From assembly GCA_001643675.2 (NCBI GenBank), contig LSRY02000007.1, positions 1,628,001 to 1,692,000 of the forward strand: 64,000 bases of DNA. The letters run 5' to 3'. Under the pieces are notes generated by a model that saw nothing but the letters and a program-made list of their open reading frames with translations, searched no databases and was not told the origin of the DNA. The translations under genes and the position numbers were made by a program. This document shows positions 33,439 to 43,628 of this stretch, piece after piece (within the stretch, counting starts at the first letter, position 1; the number at the start of each line of letters is the position of its first letter). Source of the DNA: Monocercomonoides exilis. Taxonomy: Eukaryota; Preaxostyla; Oxymonadida; Polymastigidae.

Positions 33439-36400
33439 ATGGTGAGACGCTCCACCAGCGCAAAAGCTGCACTTTATATTGTTGCATTGCTGTTGCTTTG
33501 TGTAAGATGCCTTAATGCTGAGGGTAATGCCAATGAACAAATTCTGCAAAAAAGGAGCGAGGAGATCCGGAACAGCATGTTGAGCAATGCACATGAAAAT
33601 GTCGAGCGTAACAATAATTTTACTATTCATAGGGAAACGATTGGAAATGCAGTTTGCAATTGTATCTGCTGTGTTCAAACAAGTCTCAAAATCATCAACA
33701 GCTCGTTGTGTGCGAGCCATCTCACCATGGCGCCTCTCTGTGGATGCACACTCCTCACTTCTCGCCACCACTCATCCACCACCATCCGCTCCACCACCTG
33801 CCAGATCCACCTCCACCACAATCACAAACACCACCCGCTTTTCCTCTCTGCCCATAGCTCCCTCGCCCTCACAAACTTCTCTCTCCAAAACCCTCAACCA
33901 GCATTCCTCTCCTTCCCCCTCTTCTCCATTCCTCCAAATTCCCTCTCTTCCACTCACTCCCCAATCCCCACCTCTTTCTCCATCTCCCATTCTTCCTTCT
34001 CCTCCTTCATCTCCCTCATTCAACCCTTCCTTTTTTCCCCTTCTTCCATTTCTCCTTCTTCTTCCCTTATTCATCTCCATCTCTCAAACACACTCTTCAC
34101 CAACATCACCACTGCACCACAATCCACACACACCATTCCTGCCATTCACACACACTCACACAACTCATTCACCACAACCACAAACACCACCACCACCACA
34201 AGCACAGACACAAACACAAACACCAACATAATGCCCTCTTTTTTCCTTCATTCCTCTATCTCCGTCCACTCATCCATCTTCCTCCACACTCACAACCCTA
34301 TTGATGGCGCCATTCTCCCTTCTCTCAATAACCCATCTACATCTCTCTCTGCCTTCAACACCTCATTCCTCTGCCAAACGCGATCTTCACCAAATGAAGC
34401 TAAGGTGTATATCGGAACGGAATCTCAAAGAAAAGAATTAAGAAAATTGTCCTTTACTGATTTGAATAGCTATCAATTTGAATGGTGCGAATGGAATAAT
34501 TCATCTGGTGGGAATGAATATGGAGGCGCACTTAAAGTTAACTGCACAAATGCTAGCCTCACAATCACTTCATGCTCATTCAATAATTGCTCGACAAATG
34601 AATATGGTGGAGCAATACGTTGTGATTACCTGCTGAAAATTGACATTATAAAATCCAATTTCACCAGTTGCACCGCTCTGCATGGAGGAGCAACTTGCAT
34701 AGCTTGGCCCCAATCCAGTTCTGTTTATTCATTCTCAGAAAACAAAGTGGAAAATTGTTCAATAACAGATTGGTGCGGAACTGGTTGGTATTTTGCTCTA
34801 TATAATAATCAGATAAATTTTCAATTCTTGTTCACCAAATGTAAGTGCATTTCAAATTCTGGTGGTGATGCAACAGGTTCTCTAACATTTCATTGGCCTC
34901 CGAATAACAAGCCTAACCAGTTTTCAATCATTGAATGTCAGTTCATCCATAACAAATTAACTTCTTCTTCCACTTATGGTGGAGCAGGAATAGACTTTGA
35001 TGGAACTTATTCTTGGATGAATGGAATAAAATTCATCACTTTTTGCTTTTTCGATGGCAACTCCGCAACAAATGGAAGAGGAAATGATGTTTTCTTCAGC
35101 GGAAACAGCATCACCCAATCTCCGTTCGAGTGTTGCGGGTCAACAACTTTAACAAAAAGAGTCTGGAATTGTGAAACAGCTGATAACGCCAATTTCAACA
35201 GCTGGCTTCCAATCATCGACCAGAACAAAATCGTTGGCAACAGCGGAAGTGATTTCGATGCATGTGGCAAAACACATCAAAGCCCATGTGCCACGGTGGA
35301 GTATGCTCTCGGATGCATTGCTCCCTTCAGTGATGCCACCCTCTCTCTTCTCGTCTCCACTTTCACTCCCTCAAAGACTCTCACATTCCGTGCACCAAAT
35401 ACAATAATCACCGGAAATGGAACAGACGCCACAACCATCGCCTCCAGTGGAATTCCACAACCAACTTCTTCTTTCTCATCATCATCATCAATATATTCTT
35501 CTTCACCCGATCCATCTGCCTCGTCTGCCCTTTTCCAACAGACTCAGGGCTCCCTCACAGTTTCTGCCCTCGCCATTACCCACAACTCCACAAACCAAAT
35601 CACCCCCATCCTCTTCCACCTTTCCAATGACTCCCCTTCACTCAACCTCAACACAACCACCATCACCGGAACAACCTCATCTTCATCACCAATCACCACA
35701 CCCCTCTTCTTCCTCACTGCTGGCTCCCTCGCCCTCAACCACACAGCAATCACCAGTCTCGCCCTTAACAGCCAAAGCATCTTCCACCTCACTTCCCTCA
35801 CCGCTCCCCTCACCCTCAACTCCTCCAACATCGCCGATATCACCTCCACAGCTTCTCCCACCAGCTGTGTCCTCTCCTCTGCCACCTCCCCTGCCCTCTC
35901 CCTCTCCCTCACCAACTGCACCTTGACCAACATCAACTCAGCTCCGCTAAACCAACAGATTGCCACCGATGGCGGGTGCATCTCATTCGCCTCATCTGCC
36001 CCTGCCAACTCGTTTTCGGTGAGTGACACCACCTTCTCCACCTGCTGTGTGAGTGAGAATACAAGTTCTGGAGGAAGAGGCGGTGCTCTCATGATCGAGT
36101 ACAAGGATGATTCAGAAGTGTCAGAATCCTCCTTTTCCATCACCAATATCGTGTTTTCAACCAACAAGGCCAGCGTCGGAAGAGACATGTATTTTGTGTG
36201 TGAATCCCTTGTCGCTTCTGTGAAAGAGCCCATGTTCGCCTTCATGACAAGCATCACTCAGAAAGACAACTCGGCTGTTGGACATGACAGAACAGAAGCA
36301 TTCGGTGATTGGGATGTCGATTTATTCATATTTCTGGACGGATATAAAGCTGACAAGGTGTTTATCGATGGAACATCTGGGATGGAGGTATTGTATTGTG

Positions 36401-39400
36401 GGATTGAAAAGGTGCCATGCAAGAGTGTGGACTATGGGGCAGGGCATCTGAAGAGAGCACAGAATAAAAAGCAGGAAATTATTTTATGTGCAAACTCGTC
36501 TGTGGCAGGGTGCGTGGATGTGGGAAGAGTGCTTATAAAAGCAAAAGAGGAGGAAATGATAAGAATCGAATGCCAAAGAGAAGCGAGTGGGTCTGAAGAA
36601 TCCATTCTGAAGTCAGAATCACTGACAGAAATGGAGTTCATTGGGATTGTTGTTCCATCGAATTTTGAGAGGACAATCACATCAGTGATTGAATCAAGCA
36701 CTCAAAATGGGGAGTTGCACATGAAGAACTGCATGATGAGTGTGGTTGGAGGGAAGGAAAACACAATTGAATTTTCCTTGATCAAATCAACAGGGAAGAT
36801 GGTTGAACTGGAGTTTGTGACGATTACAGAAGTGAAATCATCTGTCTCGTTGTTTTCATTTTCACTTTTCTCATCAAACGTGAATGAAGGAGAAAATGAA
36901 GAAAAATACAAAGCGAAGCTGTTGAATTGTTCAATGGAAGGATGCATCTTTGAGCGTTCATTTGGTGAATCTCCATTGATGATATCTTCTTCTGCTTTGT
37001 TTGAAAACAGCAACTTTTCAAATATTGAGAACAAGGGCAGTGGAGAAGGAGGTGTTGCAAAAGTGACTTTGCAAAGGAATGAAGAATTGGTAGTTAAATC
37101 AACAAATGCATCATCTTGTTCGCTTTCATCAGGCAATGGAAAAGGTGGATTCTTGTATTTGAACTGTCAAAATTGTTTGAGTGAAAAACCATTTCTTTTG
37201 GAAACAGCTACATTTAAGAACAACAAAGCAGCCATTGGAAAGAATATGTTCATTTTGGGAAAGGATTTCAACAGTTCTGTGACAAATGACACATTCAAAT
37301 TTGATTATTCCTCAATGATAAATGACGGCAATTTGTTTGTCGGAAGTGATGAGTTTCATTCAAACAAAGATTTATTCATGTTTCTGATTCCATACAGTTC
37401 ATTTGAGATATTTATCTCATCGAATGGATTTGATGCTGCAAGATGTGGAAGTGAGGAAGAACCATGCTTCACAATGTGGAAAGGGATGGAAAACATGGAA
37501 AAGAAAATTGGAAAGAAAACAATTCAGATTGAAGGATCAACTGTTATTCAAGATTCATTCAATGTTTCCAATTATGAGATTAAAAAGAGTGTGAAGATGG
37601 GAGAAGAGAATGTGAAAGCAGAATTGAATTTTGAAAAGGCAATTGGAAGTCAACTGGAATATTTCATGGTAAATGTTATTCATCTTGAATTGACAAATAT
37701 CCAACTGAAACTGTCAACTGGATTTGACAACTCAGCCAAAACGATTATTTCAAACAGAAAAGGTGAGTTGACAATTACTGGATGTTCATTCCATTCAGAG
37801 GCAGAAGTGAACAATGGATTTGATTGTGTGTTTGTGGATGTGATTGGAGGCAGTGTGGAAGTGAATGATTTGTCGATTGGATCATGCAATGTTGGAGAAA
37901 ACATTTTTGTTATTAACAGCGCTGGAGTTTCTTGTCATTTTGTGAATGTTCGAGTGGAATCATTGAATGAAAGCAGAGGATGTCTTCTTCTGATCAAAGG
38001 ATCTGAATCAACAACAAAGATAAATGAAGGGGGTGAGGAAATGAATCTCAAAATTGATAATTCATCATTTTCAGGAGTGAAGAGAAGCGATAATGGATCA
38101 AGCATTTTGGAGTCAAAAAATGAGAAAAAAATAGATTTGGTTGTGAATGAGAGCAACATCACAGAAGACAAAGCAGAAACAAGTGAAAAAGGAGGGGCAA
38201 TATTCTTCACATTGGGTGCATCTGGATCAATGAAGATGATTGAGTCCGAAGTCAGACAATGCAGTTGCACAAATGGGAAAGGAGGAGGAGTGTATTTGAC
38301 AACAAAGGAGAGAGGGGAATTGAATTTTTCATTTATGGGAATGAAATTCAGTGCAAACACAGCAAAAGTGGGGAATGACATTTTCATTGAATGCTTCAAC
38401 ATCTCATCCCAGATCAACGAAAACCAATTTCAGTTTGATCTTCGAGAGAATCATTATTCGCGAATAAACGCGATATATGGAAAGGATTCATGTGATTATC
38501 AGAGCGACACTGATCTGATTGATTTTGTGACGATTCATCAGGGTGACACGATCATTGTGAGCAGTGTGAATGGATCGAATGAGAGACAATGTGGAACAAA
38601 CACACTTCCGTGTTATTCGATTGATTATGGACTGATACATATGACCTCAGATTTCATGAGTGTAATGATTGTTGTTGAAAAGAGTACGATTGATGGAGAG
38701 ATTAATCTGGAGGAGATGAGTTTAAGTTCGAAGAGCAGAAATTTGTGTGAAGTTGAAGTTGAAACAGAGATTGAAAGAACAAGAGAGGCTTTGGTGGCAA
38801 CAGATGGAACAGTTTCATTGTTGAGAATAGGATTTGTATTTGATTCAAATTTCGCTTCCACACATGAATCACTGATATCACCAGAGGGAGGGATTCTTGA
38901 GATAATGAATTGTTCATTCACTGCAAAACAATTGATAGAAGAAGTTAACGTAGCTTTTGCAAACATTCAATTTTATATAATTAAAATGGAAAAAGGAGAA
39001 TTGCAACTTATAGAATGTTCAATATCAAATCTCATTCTTCAAGAATCTGCATTATATCTTTCGTCACAACTTCCATCGGTGATTGATTCATTAACGATTT
39101 TAAATTCAACAATAAAAACTTCTCTGATTGATATAAATGAATGTGAACGATTGAATATGGAGAAGTTTCATACAGAAAACATCACAGTTGAAGGAAATGA
39201 AGAATCATTGATATCTTGCTTATCAATAAAAAAGACAATTCAATTGGCAAATTGCACAATGAATGGAGTTAGTTCAAACACCACAAAAGGAAAATTGATG
39301 AAATTGGAGGATTGCACAGATGTGAAAATAGACAGCTGCATTTTCGATGGGAGTTCAAATGAAAGAAATGAGCAATATTTGAATAGAGAAGTTGAGATGT

Positions 39401-41364
39401 GCAGATGGGATGGATCTCTTGTGGATATTGTGAAGAGTTCTGTAATGATGAAAGATACAACAATCTCGAATTCACCTGAAGGTGGAGTCACAATGAGTGG
39501 GGGAAATGCGATAATTGAGAAAGGAGAATTAATAAACAATAATCCATCGATTGAAGGATATTCATCGTTGAGAAGAAATATCATCTGTTCCGATTCAGGA
39601 ATATTGAATGTGATGAGTTTGAAAGGAGGAGATGGATTGAAGGATAACTCCTCACTTTGGATGTTGAATGAAGGGTGCAGTTTTGAAGGGATTGTTCCAG
39701 AAAGGGATTCATCATTCTATATTCCTGTGTTAGAGAGTGTTGAGGCAAAAGAAGATACAGACAGAATGAAGTTGACATTCAAAGGATTACTTCTTATTCT
39801 ATGCAATCTGTCATTCGCAGTTGTGAAGAGAAAAGGAGAAGAGAAAGATGTTGAAAAGCATGATTTTGATTCAAATGGATTCTTATCAGAAAGAGAAGTT
39901 GAAGGGAGTGTGGTAAAAGATCTCATCAGCAGTTGTGGAGACGAAATCGAAGTGAGCGTGCATATTTTGTTTGGAAACTCAAATTCTCCATCTTCGACAA
40001 ACTCATTTATTTTGAAAAATGCGAGTATCACTCCACCAAAAGGAGATGAAAGAAATGTTGAAAGTGGGAAAGAAGAAAAATCATCATGGGCATTGGTTGT
40101 GATTGTGATATTTGCAATAATGTTTCTGATTGTTCTGATTGTATCAATTATATTCATTGTTCGGTGGAGGAAGGCGAAGAATGATGCAGAAGATCTGAGA
40201 GAGATCGTGAACGATAACATCAGAAAAGATCCGAAGGCATTTGAGATGGTGACGATGGAGATGTCACCAGAGGCGCAGTGGAGAAGAGCAGAAAGGGAGG
40301 CAGAGAAAAAGAACGAAGAAAACATAAAGAAAAGAATAAATGGAAAAGAGATGGTTCATTCAGAGTCTGAAGAGTATTTGCTGGCTGAAAGCGGATCAAC
40401 TGAATATATATTGGGGAGAGATTCAGATAAGATTCCTGATTGGGCATTGGAGAAGGTTGATGAGAAAGAAGAAGAAGATATTTCGAGAAAGAGAACTTCA
40501 TCACCTTCCATTTCTTCAACATGTTCAACTGATTCAGATTCCACTTTTGTTCGAGGGGAGGATCTGTGCCCGACCACCTCGTCGATGTCGAATCTGGTGG
40601 ATGCGATTGCCTGTTCATCGCCTCATGAGAAATTGATTGTGGATCTGCGAGATTCTCTGTTCATGTTGTTGCACGGAAGGAACGAGAAGAAAGAGATGGC
40701 GATAGGCACATTGACTGAGAGAGAGCACACAGCTGCGCAGGTGTTGTTCTGGGTAGCGAATGGGGCTCTCCATTCATTTGATGAAATGGAAAATCCTCTT
40801 CAGTCATTGTCCAGTCTGAGTCCGCACATTGTGTTGTTCTCTGAGCATATGGTGATCTGCATTGTGATGCATTCAGATTTGCTTTCATCTGATGATTCTG
40901 ATTCATCATCCATCTCTTCATCGACTGTTGTGACATCTGCAAGTGATAATGATAATGATGAAAGTGACTCGTTGCCATCATCTGCGTTTGAGGACGAGGA
41001 TGACAATTTCAAAAAAGAGTGTCTGAGATGGAAGGCGCCTGAGCTGCTGATGAACAAGAAGAGGGAAGCAACGAAGGAGTCGGTGGCATTCTCGATTGGG
41101 ATGATGCTGTGGGAGTGCCTGACGCTTCATATTCCGTTTGGGGAATATGAGGCAGAAATTGCTGGACAAAAGATTGTGAATGGGGAGCGTCCGAATGTTG
41201 GGGTGGTTGAGTGCGAGTGGGGAAGAGAGTTTGTGAAGAAGTGTGTACTGGGGGATTTGACAGAGAGGCCGACGCTGACAGATGTGAAGCGGTGGCTGGT
41301 TGGGCACTTTCCAGAAGAAGCAATAATTGTGACAGCGACAGATGCAATATTCACCGAAGACTGA
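33439..41364 (+). CDS. Giant type I surface protein with beta-helix-like ectodomain and cytoplasmic pseudokinase (copy 2, 2641 aa)
   Basis: Paralogue of the gene at 1157 with the same plan: ATG MVRRSTSAKAALYIVALLLL signal peptide, Ser/His/Pro-rich segment, beta-helix ectodomain, membrane span and kinase-like tail. Four CG...PC modules are kept (CGKTHQSPC, CGIEKVPC, CGSEEEPC, CGTNTLPC). The tail again has APELL, FSIGMMLWE and ERPTL but no catalytic Lys, HRD or DFG. The ectodomain differs by many substitutions and small indels. The C-terminal juxtamembrane region is identical to copy 1 over 344 bp (39964-40307). The stop is TGA, with no in-frame TAA or TAG. Being open and diverged from copy 1, both genes appear to be under coding constraint. 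Confidence 0.88.
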   Translation: MVRRSTSAKAALYIVALLLLCVRCLNAEGNANEQILQKRSEEIRNSMLSNAHENVERNNNFTIHRETIGNAVCNCICCVQTSLKIINSSLCASHLTMAPLCGCTLLTSRHHSSTTIRSTTCQIHLHHNHKHHPLFLSAHSSLALTNFSLQNPQPAFLSFPLFSIPPNSLSSTHSPIPTSFSISHSSFSSFISLIQPFLFSPSSISPSSSLIHLHLSNTLFTNITTAPQSTHTIPAIHTHSHNSFTTTTNTTTTTSTDTNTNTNIMPSFFLHSSISVHSSIFLHTHNPIDGAILPSLNNPSTSLSAFNTSFLCQTRSSPNEAKVYIGTESQRKELRKLSFTDLNSYQFEWCEWNNSSGGNEYGGALKVNCTNASLTITSCSFNNCSTNEYGGAIRCDYLLKIDIIKSNFTSCTALHGGATCIAWPQSSSVYSFSENKVENCSITDWCGTGWYFALYNNQINFQFLFTKCKCISNSGGDATGSLTFHWPPNNKPNQFSIIECQFIHNKLTSSSTYGGAGIDFDGTYSWMNGIKFITFCFFDGNSATNGRGNDVFFSGNSITQSPFECCGSTTLTKRVWNCETADNANFNSWLPIIDQNKIVGNSGSDFDACGKTHQSPCATVEYALGCIAPFSDATLSLLVSTFTPSKTLTFRAPNTIITGNGTDATTIASSGIPQPTSSFSSSSSIYSSSPDPSASSALFQQTQGSLTVSALAITHNSTNQITPILFHLSNDSPSLNLNTTTITGTTSSSSPITTPLFFLTAGSLALNHTAITSLALNSQSIFHLTSLTAPLTLNSSNIADITSTASPTSCVLSSATSPALSLSLTNCTLTNINSAPLNQQIATDGGCISFASSAPANSFSVSDTTFSTCCVSENTSSGGRGGALMIEYKDDSEVSESSFSITNIVFSTNKASVGRDMYFVCESLVASVKEPMFAFMTSITQKDNSAVGHDRTEAFGDWDVDLFIFLDGYKADKVFIDGTSGMEVLYCGIEKVPCKSVDYGAGHLKRAQNKKQEIILCANSSVAGCVDVGRVLIKAKEEEMIRIECQREASGSEESILKSESLTEMEFIGIVVPSNFERTITSVIESSTQNGELHMKNCMMSVVGGKENTIEFSLIKSTGKMVELEFVTITEVKSSVSLFSFSLFSSNVNEGENEEKYKAKLLNCSMEGCIFERSFGESPLMISSSALFENSNFSNIENKGSGEGGVAKVTLQRNEELVVKSTNASSCSLSSGNGKGGFLYLNCQNCLSEKPFLLETATFKNNKAAIGKNMFILGKDFNSSVTNDTFKFDYSSMINDGNLFVGSDEFHSNKDLFMFLIPYSSFEIFISSNGFDAARCGSEEEPCFTMWKGMENMEKKIGKKTIQIEGSTVIQDSFNVSNYEIKKSVKMGEENVKAELNFEKAIGSQLEYFMVNVIHLELTNIQLKLSTGFDNSAKTIISNRKGELTITGCSFHSEAEVNNGFDCVFVDVIGGSVEVNDLSIGSCNVGENIFVINSAGVSCHFVNVRVESLNESRGCLLLIKGSESTTKINEGGEEMNLKIDNSSFSGVKRSDNGSSILESKNEKKIDLVVNESNITEDKAETSEKGGAIFFTLGASGSMKMIESEVRQCSCTNGKGGGVYLTTKERGELNFSFMGMKFSANTAKVGNDIFIECFNISSQINENQFQFDLRENHYSRINAIYGKDSCDYQSDTDLIDFVTIHQGDTIIVSSVNGSNERQCGTNTLPCYSIDYGLIHMTSDFMSVMIVVEKSTIDGEINLEEMSLSSKSRNLCEVEVETEIERTREALVATDGTVSLLRIGFVFDSNFASTHESLISPEGGILEIMNCSFTAKQLIEEVNVAFANIQFYIIKMEKGELQLIECSISNLILQESALYLSSQLPSVIDSLTILNSTIKTSLIDINECERLNMEKFHTENITVEGNEESLISCLSIKKTIQLANCTMNGVSSNTTKGKLMKLEDCTDVKIDSCIFDGSSNERNEQYLNREVEMCRWDGSLVDIVKSSVMMKDTTISNSPEGGVTMSGGNAIIEKGELINNNPSIEGYSSLRRNIICSDSGILNVMSLKGGDGLKDNSSLWMLNEGCSFEGIVPERDSSFYIPVLESVEAKEDTDRMKLTFKGLLLILCNLSFAVVKRKGEEKDVEKHDFDSNGFLSEREVEGSVVKDLISSCGDEIEVSVHILFGNSNSPSSTNSFILKNASITPPKGDERNVESGKEEKSSWALVVIVIFAIMFLIVLIVSIIFIVRWRKAKNDAEDLREIVNDNIRKDPKAFEMVTMEMSPEAQWRRAEREAEKKNEENIKKRINGKEMVHSESEEYLLAESGSTEYILGRDSDKIPDWALEKVDEKEEEDISRKRTSSPSISSTCSTDSDSTFVRGEDLCPTTSSMSNLVDAIACSSPHEKLIVDLRDSLFMLLHGRNEKKEMAIGTLTEREHTAAQVLFWVANGALHSFDEMENPLQSLSSLSPHIVLFSEHMVICIVMHSDLLSSDDSDSSSISSSTVVTSASDNDNDESDSLPSSAFEDEDDNFKKECLRWKAPELLMNKKREATKESVAFSIGMMLWECLTLHIPFGEYEAEIAGQKIVNGERPNVGVVECEWGREFVKKCVLGDLTERPTLTDVKRWLVGHFPEEAIIVTATDAIFTED

Positions 41365-42725
41365 ATGGGAGCAGTGGACGAAGAAGAAAGTTCACGAGGG
41401 GATGAAAATTAGATGAGCATGCGAATGCTTTGAATCATCTATTGGAACAGTCAAGAGTTGCAAAAAGCAGTGTTGAAAAGAAACTGTCACTGTGCATGGG
41501 GAAGGGGAGAAAAAAGAAAATGAAAGGCTGCTGGCTATAAAAAAGAAAAGCGTCGCACCTCCACAAACACATCAATTTTGATTTTATTTTGGTTGTTGTT
41601 GTTGTTGTAATTCACATTTTTGTTTGTATTTTTGTCACCCGTCTGAAGCCTGGAAGCCATTTCGAGTTTTCACATCGCCTCTTCATTTTGTCGATGCTTT
41701 TGCGATGCTGAGGGTTTCGAATGCCGATCAATCATGAGGAGTCTTTTTGCTAATGAGATGTTCTTTTGATGATCAGATTGGCTGTTTGAATCCTTTTGTC
41801 ACTTTTTGCATCGATATTTGTGATCTCACTTGTCTCTTTTTGTTTTGTTTATTTGTTTCTTCACTGTTTCAGTGTTTAATATTTTGAAACATAACAACTG
41901 TGTTTTGAGATATGCTTCTTTAAATGTTTTGACAAATAATTTCTTTCACTCACTTTTTCTTTTTCGAATGGTTGAATTGTTCGTGTTTTTTTGTTTGCTT
42001 GTTTTTTAATATTTTTATTTGTATTTCTGATTTTTATGTGTGTAACTCTCTTGTTGATGTGCCTCACACATTGGTTTTTCACAACACTTTTTATAGTCAG
42101 CAATGGCCGCTTCATTTTCAGAAGGAAAAGCGATCATTGAAGCAGATAAAACACGACGAACGTGCTTTTTCAATGCTTGAAGAGGGTGCTTCTTTTTTTT
42201 TTCAATATGAATATCTCGGATGATTGTTGTTGGAAGATCAAAATAAAGTTGATTTGTTTGAATATCTTTTCTATATGGAAACCATCTTTGCGCTTTGAAA
42301 TAATTCAATTGTCAATAACTTTTTGGAATCAACTGGCTCTCTTTTGTTCACAAGCATTTTAATTTGAAATTTTTTCATATTCCATTGATTTTGAAATCAT
42401 CTTTTTTAATCATTTTATACACATCATAAATTCTTTCTTTCATTGATTTTCTTTCAATGCTTTCAAAAAACTCTCCAACGTCATCATGTTTGTGTTTTTT
42501 TCATTTGTTTTGTCAAATAAATCTCTCATTCAAAGAAATAAGAAATAATATTTGGTATTTTATCTATTCATTAAAAACGAATATTAGTAATTGTCAAACT
42601 TCATTCTCCTCAAAAAAAAAACATCCTCGTTTTAAAAAAGATTCATATTTTTTATGTTTTTTTATTGATTGTTGAACTTCTATTACTCAAAATGAGCTGC
42701 TGAGGAAGCAAAGCGGAATGAAATA
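41365..42725 (+). other. Conserved 3' flank of surface gene 2 (contains empty site of the DIRS insertion)
   Basis: Aligned to 9074-10374 plus 16010-16070. At 42651-42670 the sequence runs TTTTTTATGTTTTTTTATTG without interruption, giving the pre-insertion target of the DIRS element in copy 1. Homology fades after GGAAGCAAAGC. Confidence 0.75.
42103..42180 (+). other. Conserved mini reading frame (25 codons), copy 2
   Basis: Identical to 9826-9903, inside the best-conserved part of the 3' flank. Confidence 0.25.
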
Positions 42726-43437
42726 TTTTCAAAACATTCAAAAATCCATCTATGCTCAATAAGAAGCAGAGAATGAAGAAGGACCCTTCAAAAAATGAAT
42801 CAGCTTTCTATGCTTTAAGTGAAAATGCTGATCAACAATTTGATTGCATGATATAAGTTATAAAAGATTCAAAGGACTTTTTTCTATAATATTAGTATTC
42901 ACTTAACACATGATTCAAAATAATAATGTTTTTTATATTGAATTAAATTTGAAAAACAATTACGATGTAGTTATTTTGTATTGTCCAGAATTTTTTCCTC
43001 CTTTCATTTCCTTTATATTTTGATATTTCCTGGTCGTTGTTGAAATATTCAAATTTTCTCTTCTTTCATCTGAAGCTGAATTTATAATCATTTATCTTGA
43101 CTATTTGAATTGTTTTTGCCAATTTATGAATAATTCTCGATTTATTTTATATCAATATTAATTCAAAAATATGCAATGGGAACAAAACGCAATCATTTCC
43201 TTCATTTTTTTAGAAATTTCAATTTGATCGAGAAATAATTTTATTTAATGGAAAAAGAAACATTTTTCAATACATAACTTCCATTACTGGAAAAATTGAC
43301 AAGAAGGAATAGAAATGTTTCTAAATGCAAAATCCATCATTCAACCTGAAAATATATCAAAAACAAAATTAAAAAAAATTGTTGCAGACATGTGCAAAGG
43401 CAATCAGCATCTTTGATAGTTCAACTTCCCAAAATAA
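42726..43437. other. AT-rich spacer
   Basis: No supported gene or element up to the TA at 43438-43439 that flanks the pogo-like element. Confidence 0.6.
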
Positions 43438-43439
43438 TA

Positions 43440-43455
43440 GTTAGGGAAAAAACCC
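43440..43455 (+). repeat. Pogo-like element, left TIR
   Basis: 16 bp with one mismatch to the inverse of 49660-49675; preceded by TA. Confidence 0.7.
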
Positions 43456-43628
43456 GCACAAAATACGAAACCTGTGCACATGGCCTCATAATTATTAAAT
43501 AACTTTACACATCACCAATATTCATTTTTTTCTGCTCAATTTGAACTTTATTAAGTATATTTTCAGTTTTTTTCAAAAAATAATATAATTAAAGGTTTTC
43601 TGAACCATAACATTTATCTTAAAAAGCA

